A DNA stretch of 64,000 bases from contig LLCB01000097.1 of the NCBI GenBank assembly GCA_001414345.1, positions 121,098 to 185,097 of the forward strand. Direction: 5' to 3'. A model generated the notes under the pieces. It saw only the letters and a list, made by a program, of their open reading frames with translations, did not search any database and was not told the origin of the DNA. Positions within the stretch are counted from its first letter, which is position 1. Each line of letters begins with the position of its first letter. This stretch comes from Hymenoscyphus infarciens (taxonomy: Eukaryota; Ascomycota; Leotiomycetes; Helotiales; Helotiaceae). Below are positions 10,350 through 22,113 of this stretch, piece by piece. A program made the translations under genes and the position numbers.

Positions 10350-13300
10350 GAGGGTGGAGAGGCTTGAGAGACTAAAAAGGCGGTTTATGTGCTTTGCTTG
10401 TGGGGGGGGTGTCCAGGGACGGGTGGCATAGGAGTCGCATTGCATTTGGCGCTGGGGATATATACGATGTGATGACTCTCTTTGCCATAGAATGTGCTGC
10501 CTTTTATGTTTGCAACGCTGCTAGATTGGAGCTAGATGATTTTAATACAATTGAGCTTATGCTTTTACGAATGAGTTTCGGATTTTTTATTTTGGTGCTA
10601 TTTCCAGATTACCTACAAATAGCCGGACCACTTTTGAACAACGGTCTCGACCGACCACCACCCAAACATGAAGCGGGGACTCAAGATCGATCATTAACTT
10701 TCGCGTCGACATAACCCCGGAGCAGTGGGTCTAAAATGAAATGGTCAAGTGGTGTCCAGGTGTTGAAGTCGTTCCTTCTTCCCTGACATAACTTTGTCCC
10801 GCTTCTAAATCACCTCGCCGCGTCGTTCCTTTCCTTAACATTAACACCACGCTACCATGACGACTGAGAAGGAAAGGTGCAGCCTAGTCCAAGCCCCGAG
10901 TAAAACCCTCGCCTATCCCCAAATTCTTTCAACAATCCTTCTCCATCAGCGAACATACAAAATCCCCAAACCTCTGCACTTCATGCAAAAACTTGTCCTG
11001 GTTGATTACTTGTTTCCTATGGTAAGAGTACAGACTTTACAGACTGAGCTTTCTCGCACTCAATGTCGTTCCAGATGGCTCTTATCTGGTTGGGGCTTGG
11101 TGATGGGTGGGGATCCTACTTTTCTACATGTTTAATGCTCAATTGCTGGGGTGCGCAGAATTTGAGAGAGGGTTTATGGTTTGGTGGTGTTTGAAACTTG
11201 GTACGTCTTATTTCTATTAAAGTCATTATTGGAGGTCGAAAGTCCTGTGCAGGTTGTCTTTTTCTTTTTGTATTTAGGAGGGAAGAAGCCTTCTAGGATC
11301 TTTTCGTTAGTGTGGCTTCATAATACCGCTTCCCTATCTATAGATAAGATTTCTTCTCGTCGAGATTGGATCGTTGCCCAAGGTGGTTTGCTTGTCTGTC
11401 AGTTTATCTTGTTGTTTAATCCCTCACTCTCTTCCGAGGTAAGAATGGCAATGATGAGATGAACAAGTGAGATGAGATGGTTAGTTATCATAGGATGATA
11501 GGTTAGATTATGTGATGATAAGGTAAATGAAATAATGTCAAAGAAAGAGTGGATAGTTCACATAGCGTTAAGGAACTTGAATGATATTTCAGCTTATAGT
11601 TGAGTAGAAAATAACTAAGTTTATTCATCTATATTTATTCCTTCTTAATCGAGTCATCGAGGAAAAAACGATTTAGAAGATGATTCGATGATTCGAGAAT
11701 TATCACTCATTGTAAGTTGACAGGAAGGGCAGATTGGGGTGTTTGTGAGTTTTGCAGAACATACGCGATCACTCGGTGTTTTTCTCCCCTGCTAAGCTTC
11801 TTTTGTTTTTCTGTGGAATTCCTATTTGATTTTGACTGCCTTAATGCGAACTATACTCAGTCATTTGTTGTCATTAATTGAGAAGGTTTAGAAGAATTAG
11901 GAATAGATCTTCTCGTTCTCCTAGACGTTCTCGAAGAATATTTTTAGACTGCTCGTACAGTTCTTAGTAAGGGACAGTAATTGCTAAATATCCGGCCTCG
12001 GAGAAAATTTGGAGGGCTACAATTAAATCAAACACTTGTAGCCCTCCTAACGTAACCTCCAAATAAATATATCTTTCCACAAGAGGAGAAATTCTTGTTT
12101 CGGGACTATTTGTAGGTTACCTATAAAAAGCTGGACTTGGTTTGGCGAGCGTGGTTTTTTGCCATCAGTAGGTAATCTACTGATAGTTGAACTTCAGGCG
12201 CAGCAGGAATAACGAAAAAGTAGTCGAAAAAATCACAGAGAGCTTGACAGAGGTAGTCTTAACACAGACTGCAATGATATCCGCAAGATTGGTTGTTTAT
12301 GCAAACTGATCATCAATCTGTGTGGTGTGTAGTTCTCGCGAAGCGGTTTCCAATAACGGGGATTGCAGGAGGTTGGGAGCATTGCTATACCCACCATCTT
12401 TTTCTCTAACAGTTTTTGTCAAGTAAGCCACCAAGTAAGCCATCAGTAATCCAGTAAGCTTAGGAAGTTTCAGTCACGTGTCACCTACCCCTCTTCTCCC
12501 TCTTCTGGACTGACGTGCAGCCCCCAATATCTACAAGCTTACTTGTAGTTGTACAGCTCACTTGCGACTTGTTTTTGGCCTCCAATGTTTTTCTGACTTA
12601 CGAAGAAAGTAAACACCAAACATTTCGATTTTTGAAGAAGAAACCGAAATTCAATACTCCAGTGAACGATGCGTACAAAAGAAACATAAAGAAGGAAAGT
12701 AGGGAGAGCCTCGGATGGGTTAGAGAGTAGAAGAAGCTACTGCATCTTGGATGATGATTCACAAAGTATTTCCACTTCATCTGGTCATATTCCGAAGCAA
12801 GTAGCCACAACAATGGAGTTTTCTCTTGCAGAGTTCCTCCTTGATCTTCTCCGGCTTCGATGAGAAGTACTTTGAAACAGTGATAGCTAGTCTAAGAGAA
12901 CCACCACCGGGGCTATAACCGATGATAATGTACTCATTAGTCGACATTTGCTGTAGTGGTGAAGTTTACATCTGCAGTGGAGGGTTGCGGAGATGTACTA
13001 TCACACGCTGAAGGGACTGGAGCTGGAGAGGGGGGGTACCAATGCCGTAGGGTGTTAATGCAAGCCTGATGGAGTTGGAATAATTCCAAACCATGTGGTG
13101 GGTTTAACATACACAGCGGAAGTTGACCAGATGATTTTCCCCAAGCCGTTGAGAATGAGTATGGAACGCATGGTTGGAACTGATGTGGTTTGAAGTGAAG
13201 AGGAGGTAAAAGAAGCAGGGAAGGGAAGAGCGGAAGAGCGGAAGAGAAGGTTGCTTGTTGAGTATTGTTTTCTGGGAGTAGAGGATCCTGGAGACATATA

Positions 13301-15429
13301 CTCAGTCCTGAGGGCATAATACACACTGCTAGAGACTCAGCATTGATTCTGACATGACGCTCAATTAATCATGAACCCTCATCATACACTCAACCTTAAC
13401 CTCATAACCTCAAATAATCTCTTTCACACCGGTTAAAATCTGGTTCAAGACTCGCTCCATTACTAATAAATGGAATTAGATGTGTCAAACCAGGGCGGAG
13501 AACTTCCAGTGAGCAGTGTCCAAGGTGTGTTGCTTCTCAGATAGAGTCGTTCGCAGCTCCAGTCAACAAACAAGTTGCTAGAGATCACTTGAATTAAGGT
13601 ATTGATACAACAGAGATTACAAGATCTATCAACAGGGATCTATCTGGAACATTTGTTCCTAAAATCGTCCCTGCGGAAACGAAGCTTCCTTGAATATCTA
13701 TTGAGGATGCCGAAAATGCATTTGTTGGGGTCCTGCTCATGGTACCGTGGCACACATTACGGGTTTGAGGCGTCTTACCGCATTGTATGTATACACGATA
13801 AACCGTCAGGGGGACAGAATTTGAGGCTGAGGTCCTCTCGCAAGTAAGACGCAAGAAGAGGCGAAAACTTGTCACGGTACCGTAGGTTTCGGGGATTGTG
13901 CCTCATCATTACAGTCCTTACGGGGTACGCCGAAACCCAAGTCCATTGGCGAAATCAGATCAGACATACACATGGAAGCTATTCTAACAGAGACAGTGGC
14001 ACTAAAAGGTACATCATATATCCGGCGCTTTTCCTCCGATGGGTATTCATACGCAAGAGGACTCCAGCAAAATACACTCAACAGGCGTCAGGAGGCATTG
14101 AAACGATAAATTCAATCACATACAGAAAGGAAAGACACTTTCTATTGAGAATTCAAATGGAGTGAAAAGAGGGCACAAGCTTGTCCATGCAGAGGAGAAA
14201 CAGGTTTGGTTGAGAAAGGGAATCTTAAACTCAAGTATAACTCGAAATTCACTGCTGAGAAAATGATAGTGCGCAAAGTAAAAGACGCCGGCACCAAATA
14301 CAAGGACCAAATACAATGGTTGAATGAAGGGTAGTAGTTCCTTCTTATTGTGGAGGCAAACGCGGATAAGAGATGAAAATGAAGATTGAACATCCCAAAT
14401 GCCGCAAGGAAATAGGTTGAGGTGCAACATGGGTACACTCCTACAATGTAGGTGTGCGTACAAAAACGAACGATATGACCCATTGCACCACCATCCACAA
14501 TTGTGTGTAATCATTCTTGCTCTTGTTCTTGTGTCTTCTCCCTAATTTTTCATGCTCTCATATTCCATTCTCCCAAACCATCTGAAAAGACACTCTCGGT
14601 TATCTGAAAGGGGTTCTTCTTGATTGTTCCAAACCATCTGGGCTAATACTTTCAATTATTTGGGGTGTCTGAAGCGCTCTGCTATGAGACAAAAAGAACT
14701 GGGCGTTGCGCCCTTTTATAGCTCCTCTCCTTCTGTCAATAGAGTCTGGCTCGTTGAAAGAGACACAACGGAAGGCTCGAAACTGGAATGACAAAAGACA
14801 ATCTCTTGCAGGCCTTAGACCAGAAGTCCTCCTGGCAGATAACGATGCTGGGGATTGACCGTCTGGTGGCTACTCTATCGGGCTATCAATCAATCAAACT
14901 CGACGACTGCACCTGGAAAACGTAGGACTATAGTTCGAATTGAAAGAATACACTCAAAGGGGTAGTCGTAGAGATGTGGCCTGAAGTGCAATAGTTTCGA
15001 TGAAGTTCTGAGAACAGGTCTCTGGATGATGGATTTAAAGTAAGGCCGTCTATTTAAAGTCCTTGCTGCATACGGTAAAGCGGCGCCACTAGGTGCTAGT
15101 TCCAACGGGCGTTCCACGCTGCCCTAAACCATTCCACACCCACCAAAAGTAGCTAACCCCTGCCAACTTTTCTCTGGGAGTATTGACAGTAGAAGCCACC
15201 ATTGCGATAACTGGCGCACTTCGACTTTCTTTCTTTTCCATCTGCTCAACACCACCACCCCCCCTCTCCCTCCAAACTTCCAAAGAGGATCCCAACTGCA
15301 CTCATTATACTGTGCCTTTGTGATTTCCATCTTGGAGTCTTCCGACAAGCTTCGCGACCATTACCTTCACAACTCAGCCTGCGCGCAGGTCTCTAATCGG
15401 ATAGGTCTTCTGGACCAGATACCATCAAG
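10350..15429. other. Long intergenic stretch, no convincing gene
   Basis: Just over 5 kb with only short, low-complexity or unrecognisable reading frames. A well-placed ATG (10857, taccATGa) is followed by about 250 bp in which three frames in turn look coding-like and a plausible intron (11020-11073) is present, but no frame joins into a recognisable protein; it may be a decayed or very small gene. Around 13600-13870 another stretch reads briefly like protein in pieces and is broken by stops. A perfect 11-bp hairpin lies at 12011-12047. Short direct repeats (aagtaagcca, 12420-12440; gagcggaa, 13205-13235) are seen. The last few hundred bases must include the SEC63 promoter. Confidence 0.5.
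12011..12047. repeat. Perfect GC-rich hairpin
   Basis: GGAGGGCTACA (12011-12021) and its exact complement TGTAGCCCTCC (12037-12047) are separated by a 15-nt AT-rich loop. It is isolated, in otherwise featureless DNA. Whether it is transcribed cannot be told from sequence. Confidence 0.5.
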
Positions 15430-17674
15430 ATGAGTGGTACAGACTATTCCTACGATGAACAGGTACGGGCCCCTTCCAAAAACGATAAATGGGCATATGC
15501 TAAATGATCAGGGGCAATTCTTTCCTGTCTTCATCCTCACAGTTGTCGGCATTGTCACAATTCCCTTGACATACAGTGTCCTCAAGCCAAGTTCGGATCC
15601 AGGTGCCACCGCACCCAGAATCAAGTCAGACTACAAGCCAGAACATGCCGACCTTGTCGACAATCAGAGAAAGGCCCAGCGACGAAAGGACCGGAAACTC
15701 AAGCGCATAATTACGGTGGTGGTGGGATGGTCGCTGATGGCACTGATGGGATACTTGATTATGGTCACGGCACGAACGATACCCAAAATTTGGAACCCAT
15801 ATGATATTTTAGATATTTCAGAGGTATGCTACGTCTCTGCCATCCTGTTAATTCTTTGCTAACCTCAAAACCAGTCCGCCACCGAAAGACAGATCAAAAC
15901 CCACTACAAGAAACTCTCCCTCAAATTCCATCCCGATAAAATCAGACCAGATCCCGCCAAGAACGAGACTCTGGAAACCCTCAATAATTATTTTGTCGAA
16001 CTTACGAAAGCATACAAAGCACTCACTGATGAGGAGATTCGCAACAACTTTATTCAGTTTGGCCACCCGGATGGAAAGCAAAGCTATAGCATTGGTATTG
16101 CACTTCCAAAGTTCATCATCACTGATGGAAATGGAAAATATGTTATTTTGGTGTACGCGGCCCTGCTGGGAGTTCTGCTACCATATTTAGTTGGAAGCTG
16201 GTGGTATGGCACACAAAGGATGTCGAAAGAGAAGGTCTTAATCGAGAGCGCAAATAATTTATTTAGGGAATACGAAGAAGGTATCACTGAGGGTGGAATT
16301 ATCGGTGCTCTCAGTACTGGTCTGGAATTCGAACAAGTTCTCAAGGGCGAAAAGGCGGATTCAGGGCTTGGTAAATTAGAATCGAGAATCCTTGCTGAAG
16401 GTAGTGCGACAACTCACGCTGGTGGACTGGCCGAAAAGGATGTACAAAAGCTTGAGGATTTGGAGGGCGGTGTTCAAAGAAAGGCACTTGGGCTATTATG
16501 GGCATACCTTGGACGTGTTGACCTCGACGATCCTGCACTCGACCAAGCAAAATTGGAGGTCGCTCCTATTGCACACTCTCTCAACAGCTCATTCGGCGCA
16601 ATCGCTTTGGCTTTCGGTGCAACGGCACCCATTCTCTCCTCATACGCGACAGCCCAAAATCTCATGCAAGCCCTCCCTCCCGGAGCTTCCCCTCTACTAC
16701 AACTTCCTCATTTCACATCGGAAATCGCCCGAGCGGTTGAGGGTGATGCCAGAACCCATCTCAGTCTACAAGAATATATGGAATTGCCAGAAGCATATCG
16801 AAGAAAATTGTCAATTGGCAAAGGTCTTTTGACAGAATCTCAATACGAAACTGCCGTCAGCGTTGCCAGACAATTACCCCGTCTCCAAGTCGAAAAGGGA
16901 TTCTTTAAGGTCACAGGAGAGAAATATATCATTCCAAGCTCGTTGGTTTCAATGGTTGTTAAGGGTAGATTTATTCCTCCCGGCAGTCAGAATGTTCCAG
17001 AAGTCAACGAACTTGATTTGGAGGACATTGACCCAGAAGAGGACGATCTCGATGCCATTCTCGGACGCACCAAAAAGGCAGCCAAGGGAGAGAAGAAGGT
17101 GGTCGAGACCAAGCCTGTTCAACCACCACTTTCCTTTGCACCATACTTCACCAAGGACTACTCTCCACGATGGCACGTATTCTTGACCGACAGCAAGCAA
17201 GGAAAGGTTGCAGTACCACCATTCACGTTTACAACTTTCGATAAACCCATCTATGACGAAGCCGGAAGACCAACCTTCAACATGCAAACTCTCAAAGCTC
17301 AATTCCAAGCTCCACCACAAGCTGGTCATTATACATTCGTCTTGCATTTGATTTGCGATTCCTATATTGGATTTGACACAAAGATGGAAGTTACACTGGT
17401 TGTAGAGGATGCCTCGCAGGCAGAGGAGGCTGTCGAAGATGATATCAGCGAGCCTGATGAAGGTATGTTTTCTAAATCGATGACCCGAGAATTGTCAGCT
17501 GACCAAAACCCAGATTCATTAGCAGGACAAATGCACGCTCTCAAGACCGGAGCCCCACCACCACCCAAGAAGAAGAAGCCAGCAACCGAAGACTCATCCG
17601 AAGATGAATCAGCCACTGACGAAGAAGTCGTTGATACATCAGACACCGATACCGATACCTCGGATGAAGAATAA
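15430..17674 (+). CDS. SEC63: Sec63, ER translocon J-domain protein
   Basis: Four exons: 15430-15462, 15512-15823, 15875-17462, 17514-17674, for 697 aa, the usual fungal Sec63 length. Introns are 49, 51 and 51 nt. The protein has an N-terminal membrane segment (about residues 14-35), a second (77-97), a lumenal J domain with the HPD motif at 134-136, a third membrane segment (about 204-226), then a cytosolic Brl/Sec63 domain and a strongly acidic Ser/Asp/Glu tail. Sec63 recruits the lumenal Hsp70 (Kar2/BiP) to the Sec61-Sec62 channel for post-translational import into the ER. Exon 1 encodes only MSGTDYSYDEQ, a family-typical start. The last intron is free of stops and in frame; splicing gives the expected acidic junction EPDE|DSLAGQM. 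Confidence 0.95.
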
Positions 17675-19579
17675 TCTGTCGTTGCGGTTCTTTGCTTTTC
17701 GTTGGATCTGGGTGCATACGGGATGTGTAAAATAACGGCATTTGGGCAAGGCGTTTTGCAATCAGTTGTGCATAAGGGATATCACTTTTTACTGGAAGGA
17801 GGCCGCTAGGGAGACTTTGATTCCCCGGGGCTTTTGAGAGTGGTGCTTAGTTTTTAAAATCCGAATTTTTATTACCTTTCAAAATTCGTCGGGAGTTGTT
17901 TTGTGATTGTAAATTTATATTATTCTGCTTCATTTCAGTTCTCGTCCAGCGAAGGAGTGCCAGGTGGATTGCTATTCTGGAAGACTCGTTTTCAGTTCTG
18001 TTCGCTCCTTTCTCGTATCACTTTCTCCGAGTTCCCAAAGCCGCTCCTTCCTCAACTACGATACTTCAACCATGACTTGGTCTCTACCATCGCACAAAAA
18101 ACAGGTCGCTCCTTCCCTCTTGACAACCTCGACTGCGCCTTGCATCTCGGCACTCGACCCTGACATAGGTACTAGGGTAAGAGGTTGCTCCTTCCTTCCT
18201 GGCTCGATGACAACTCACACTTGGGTCTTGGGTTTCCCCTGGGGCAGAAATTCGAGATTTCAGTCTTTGGCCTGACCTTTCGATTATATTGGGATAATGA
18301 GGGAGGTTAATCATTCCATCTTTTCTGTTCCGACACCAAAAATAGGGATGAGAGCCTCGCCTATTCCATAGTCGAAACCACTTCAGCTCAAATTATCCAC
18401 CCCCAACTCTGCAGATGCGCTCGAATACGAACAAGCAAAATTACTAATGTTTAGTAAATCTGTGGCTCGGACTCCAGGCTAGATAAACATTCATAATCCA
18501 TAAAAGACAAAAACAAAAAAGGTGATATTTGGTGATATTTAGAGCCGTCTTTCTTCTTCATTGTACGACTAGGGACAATGAGCTGTAGTGTATCCATCCT
18601 TTACTTATTTATTAGGAACTGTAAGACAATCCAAAATTTCACTAGACATGAAAGCAAGAGAATGCAAAACGGCAAGCATTCAAGCAAGAATTCAAGAGGA
18701 GAAATACAGCGTCGAGTGAAGTCATAGCCTCAAAACATATTTCTTGCATTAAAGTACAAGTGACCGCCCTGTATCGGGAAGCTATCCCAATTGGCCATTA
18801 ACGCGATCTGCAGAAACTGGGTTCAAACTTCAAAGATTGTGAAATTTCTGGACTTAGGAATGGAGGTGGGACTGTAGCCCCTTCGCTCTTTCCCTTCTAC
18901 AATTGTCCTAATACTTCTAGAGAACAGAGATAATATAAAAATAATTGTTCTCGTTGAAATTGTTTTTCCGAGTTTTAGTGGAACAATTGGGCAGAGCTGC
19001 AGTCACGAATTCCTACACCCCAGTAGTGGGAATATGGAACGGAACTGAACTCCCGAGAGATAACCAAAGCAGGAGTCTGAACACTCGCTCCTAATTTCTT
19101 AGGATGATTTCTTGTAGAACCAAGAGGAAACAGAAAGTGGCCGTGATGAGTAATGATTTGGTAAACATTTAGTAGCGAAATTTAACCAGAGAAACTTCCT
19201 CAAGTTGTCAAGTTAGAGAACGAAAGCAAGTGATCTTTGAGTAAAATTTGACGCGCCCTCGTCATGTAGGAAACCCGCCCCAGCAAGGCTCACGGGTTGA
19301 ACGAAGATAAGAATCAAACCTTCCTTGTGAGCAATAAAACAAAAAGTGCCTCTGGTATTCAGGCTCATGAAAAATCTCGTAAAATTATATGTACCTAGCT
19401 ACCATGCTAGTCCAATATGTACCAACCAGCCAATGTAAAAGCACCAGTTGAACAAATCTTTTCACATTAACCGATAACGTGGTCACCCCCCCGACCAACT
19501 CATCCTCAAAACTCCATAAACAAGTACATGTATCCCAAAGGAACACTCATATCATCTTTCCACTCTGACATTAAAATGC
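17675..19579. other. Intergenic stretch, nothing recognisable
   Basis: About 1.9 kb between the SEC63 stop and the stop of the minus-strand 572-aa gene, so it holds two 3' flanks. Short frames occur on both strands but show no domain and no conserved-looking splice pattern. No repeat with ends was found. Confidence 0.45.
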
Positions 19580-21475
19580 CTATCTCAGACCCAGAGCAGG
19601 AAAGTATCTCGGGCCAGCAAATCCCTTCGCAACCACAGATTGAATATCAATATTCTCCGTTGGACTTGGATGAGGACTCCACATCTTCAGCAAGATGAAG
19701 CGACCACTAACAGGTGGATCAAACTTGACCGTACACTTGCTCTTGTTGCTCTCAATAAAGAACTTGGCATGAGGAATCATGAGCTCCCCACCCACAGCCT
19801 CCACCGATTCCTGCGTTTCCTGACTCGGTTCGGAATGAACATCCAGAGTAATATTGCTGGCTGTTTCTCGACGACGGAGACGAGGTGCACCACCATTCAT
19901 ATAAAACTCGTGCCACCCAGTTTCAGGCGCCCGTAGCTCATCCCAATCTGAATCACCTTCATCAAATGGCGTGTATTGAGCAGGGCGACGATGCCGTGCT
20001 CGAATTCCAATACTGTCGTCTTCGGAATCGCTGCATTCGGTAGTGTTGGAAAATCCTGGTGCTGTACTTGTAAAATCGGTTGGTATTTGCGCGGTACGAG
20101 AATCACAGTCTTCATCTTGTAAACCAATATCATACAGGCGTCGAGCTCGAGCCTGGGCTGTGCCGAGAGAGGGACCTTCACCAACGTTATGGCGGATAGA
20201 TATGATAGACGGGAGTTCATCGTGTGATCTGTCGAATCCTGATCGTCGATTTCGAGGCGGGGAATATTGTATTTGGTATTTTGCGGTCCGCGTAAGTAGG
20301 TCGTCGGAAGTCATGGATACAAAGACCAAGCCATCTTGAATCCTAAATATATGTTAATACATGCAAGAACAGCAGGTTGGGAAATACATACGGTGCCGTA
20401 TAATCTTTGTGTGGAGCCTTAATTATCAATTCTGTAAGGCAGAAAGTGGTGTTTCCTTGATGTCGAAGAACCAGATTGCAGCGATTGCTCTTTGTGCAAT
20501 AAACCGAAGTATCGTCAAGAAGAACATTCCCAGGCTCGTACTCTTCGCGTGGTTCTCCCCGGTGCATCTCAAATATTCCACCATCGCAACTCACAATTTC
20601 CATCTTCAATCTGCCGGGTTCAACCTGTCCATATCTCCCGTAACTGAAGCCTTGGAAACCAGTATCCATCTTGTCGGAATTCAACTTGCGTCGTTTAACT
20701 CGTCGAACTGTATCTTCAGGGTACTCTGTCCCGGGCGAAGGTAGACTAGGAAGAGGGTCATCTAAACGGGCTCTCAAGCTAGAGCTAGCGTCTTCTAGCT
20801 GTCTGATTTCAGCAGCTTGCATCATCAGATTACTAGCATCTTCCAATTGCATCCTAGCTTCTCCTATATCACCCAGATTGAAGTTGCTTCTCGAAGAAGA
20901 GGCGTTGTTCTCTCTCCAAGTCCTCTGACCTTGGAATCGATCGGCTGGCATGATCCTGGGCCGTCCTGTACGACGTGCGAGTGCAGAAAGTCTAGATGAT
21001 ATTCTCTCCCGCGCATTGGGTTCGGGGCCTTGCGGCTGTGGTGGAGGAGCAAACAACGGCGACGATTGTACTGAATCTCTTTGTAGTCTTCGCCTTCTAT
21101 CTGGATCTGTTTCGGAAGACATGGTAATAATCGCACGCAAGTCGTCTCGTAAGCTGGGCAGTTCCTGGTTGGGGCGGATCTCGGTGCCACGGGATCGATG
21201 GTATCTTTCTATAAATCTGTACAACTCCCCAGATGGGCTTATTTCTTCAGGCGGCCGGGTGTCTTCGAGGATATCGCGAATTATCTGGTCGGCTGTCTCG
21301 TTGCTGGCTGAGTCTAAGGCTCGGAGGTTGTTGAGGTTGCTAGACTGTCCACAATCAGTATAATTCCATCTTTGTTGCACCCGGTGTTCCCTTCACTTGA
21401 AATCCTTTGACCTTCTTCAATCCTACGAGCTATTCCCAAGTGCAATGTACGCAGAGGACGACGGAGACTCACCAT
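19580..21475 (-). CDS. Conserved-looking protein of unknown function (572 aa)
   Basis: Model on the minus strand: ATG alone (21475-21473), intron 21472-21345 (128 nt, donor GTGAGT, TACTGAT branch), exon 21344-20392, intron 20391-20343 (49 nt, GTATGT donor), exon 20342-19580. This gives 572 aa with all phases matching. I do not recognise the family. The N-terminal third is Arg/Ser/Pro-rich and probably disordered; a basic patch VRRVKRRKL could be a nuclear signal. The middle (SYGRYGQVEPGRLKMEIVSC to QIQYSPP) and the C-terminus (KCTVKFDPPVSGRFILLKMW ... GPRYFPALGLR) look like two halves of a beta-sandwich, perhaps a galactose-binding-like (DOC/discoidin-type) fold interrupted by an acidic insert; that is inference. 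No ATG is in frame upstream before microsatellites, so I prefer the start that is followed directly by the intron. Divergent from AOS1. Confidence 0.65.
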
Positions 21476-21522
21476 CAATCTCGAGCTGGCGGCAGGCTGC
21501 CTGAGCTGGGTATTCGAAGTGG

Positions 21523-21548
21523 GATGCGATGCGATGCGATGCGATGCG
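21523..21548. repeat. GATGC pentanucleotide microsatellite
   Basis: Five consecutive GATGC units in the 5' leader region of the minus-strand 572-aa gene. Confidence 0.85.
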
Positions 21549-21617
21549 GCTATGACGCTGGAAGTTCGAGGGGTCGCGATCGTCGCAGGGAAGGGACAAA
21601 GAGGTGGTTCCTTCAAG

Positions 21618-21647
21618 GTCGTCGTCGTCGTCGTCGTCGTCGTCGTT
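21618..21647. repeat. GTC trinucleotide microsatellite
   Basis: About nine GTC units within the region shared by the two divergent genes; likely untranslated. Confidence 0.85.
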
Positions 21648-22113
21648 GGTGCAAAATGGTAATGCGATACAGTGATTGCTCCGCCTCCCTTTTTGGAGAG
21701 TATGTTGGTCGCAGGTACAAGTAGGTGAGGTGGTTGTAATTCAAAGTCGTTGGGCTTGCGAATCAGCGAACTCGTTTAATGGGGGCAACTTCTGGGCAAC
21801 TTTGTGGGGAAGTTTGACTGCTGATTTTGATTCGTCCAAATGAGGAAGGCTAGCCTGGTGGTGAGGTTTGGAGGGGTCTTTTTATCCTCAGCTTGACCGT
21901 CGCAAATCTAGAATCACTTGACATATTTTGAAATCATTGTACAGAAGCTTCTAATAAATATTTCGGTCCTTCCAACTTCGAATCAAATATCAGAACGAGG
22001 CGCGGGGCAACCTGGTGATCTTCAGTTGGATACGCCAGAGCTTCATCTGACAGCCGCGTTTGCCATTGACATTGACATTGACCGACAAACCCCCAACAAC
22101 ATCTCTCATCACC

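Larger units (their letters stand above)
21476..22113. promoter_or_regulatory. Divergent promoter region, 572-aa gene and AOS1
   Basis: 638 bp between opposite-facing start codons, holding both microsatellites noted nearby. Promoter function is inferred from arrangement; no specific factor site is claimed. Confidence 0.45.

Noticed and set aside
13594..13875. Minus-strand frame and plus-strand pieces near 13.6-13.9 kb as a gene
   Set aside because: Fragments look protein-like only in short bursts and change frame without splice sites.
21314..21616. Longer N-terminus of the 572-aa protein starting near 21616
   Set aside because: The codon at 21616-21614 is TTG, not ATG, and the segment is low-complexity sequence over a microsatellite.
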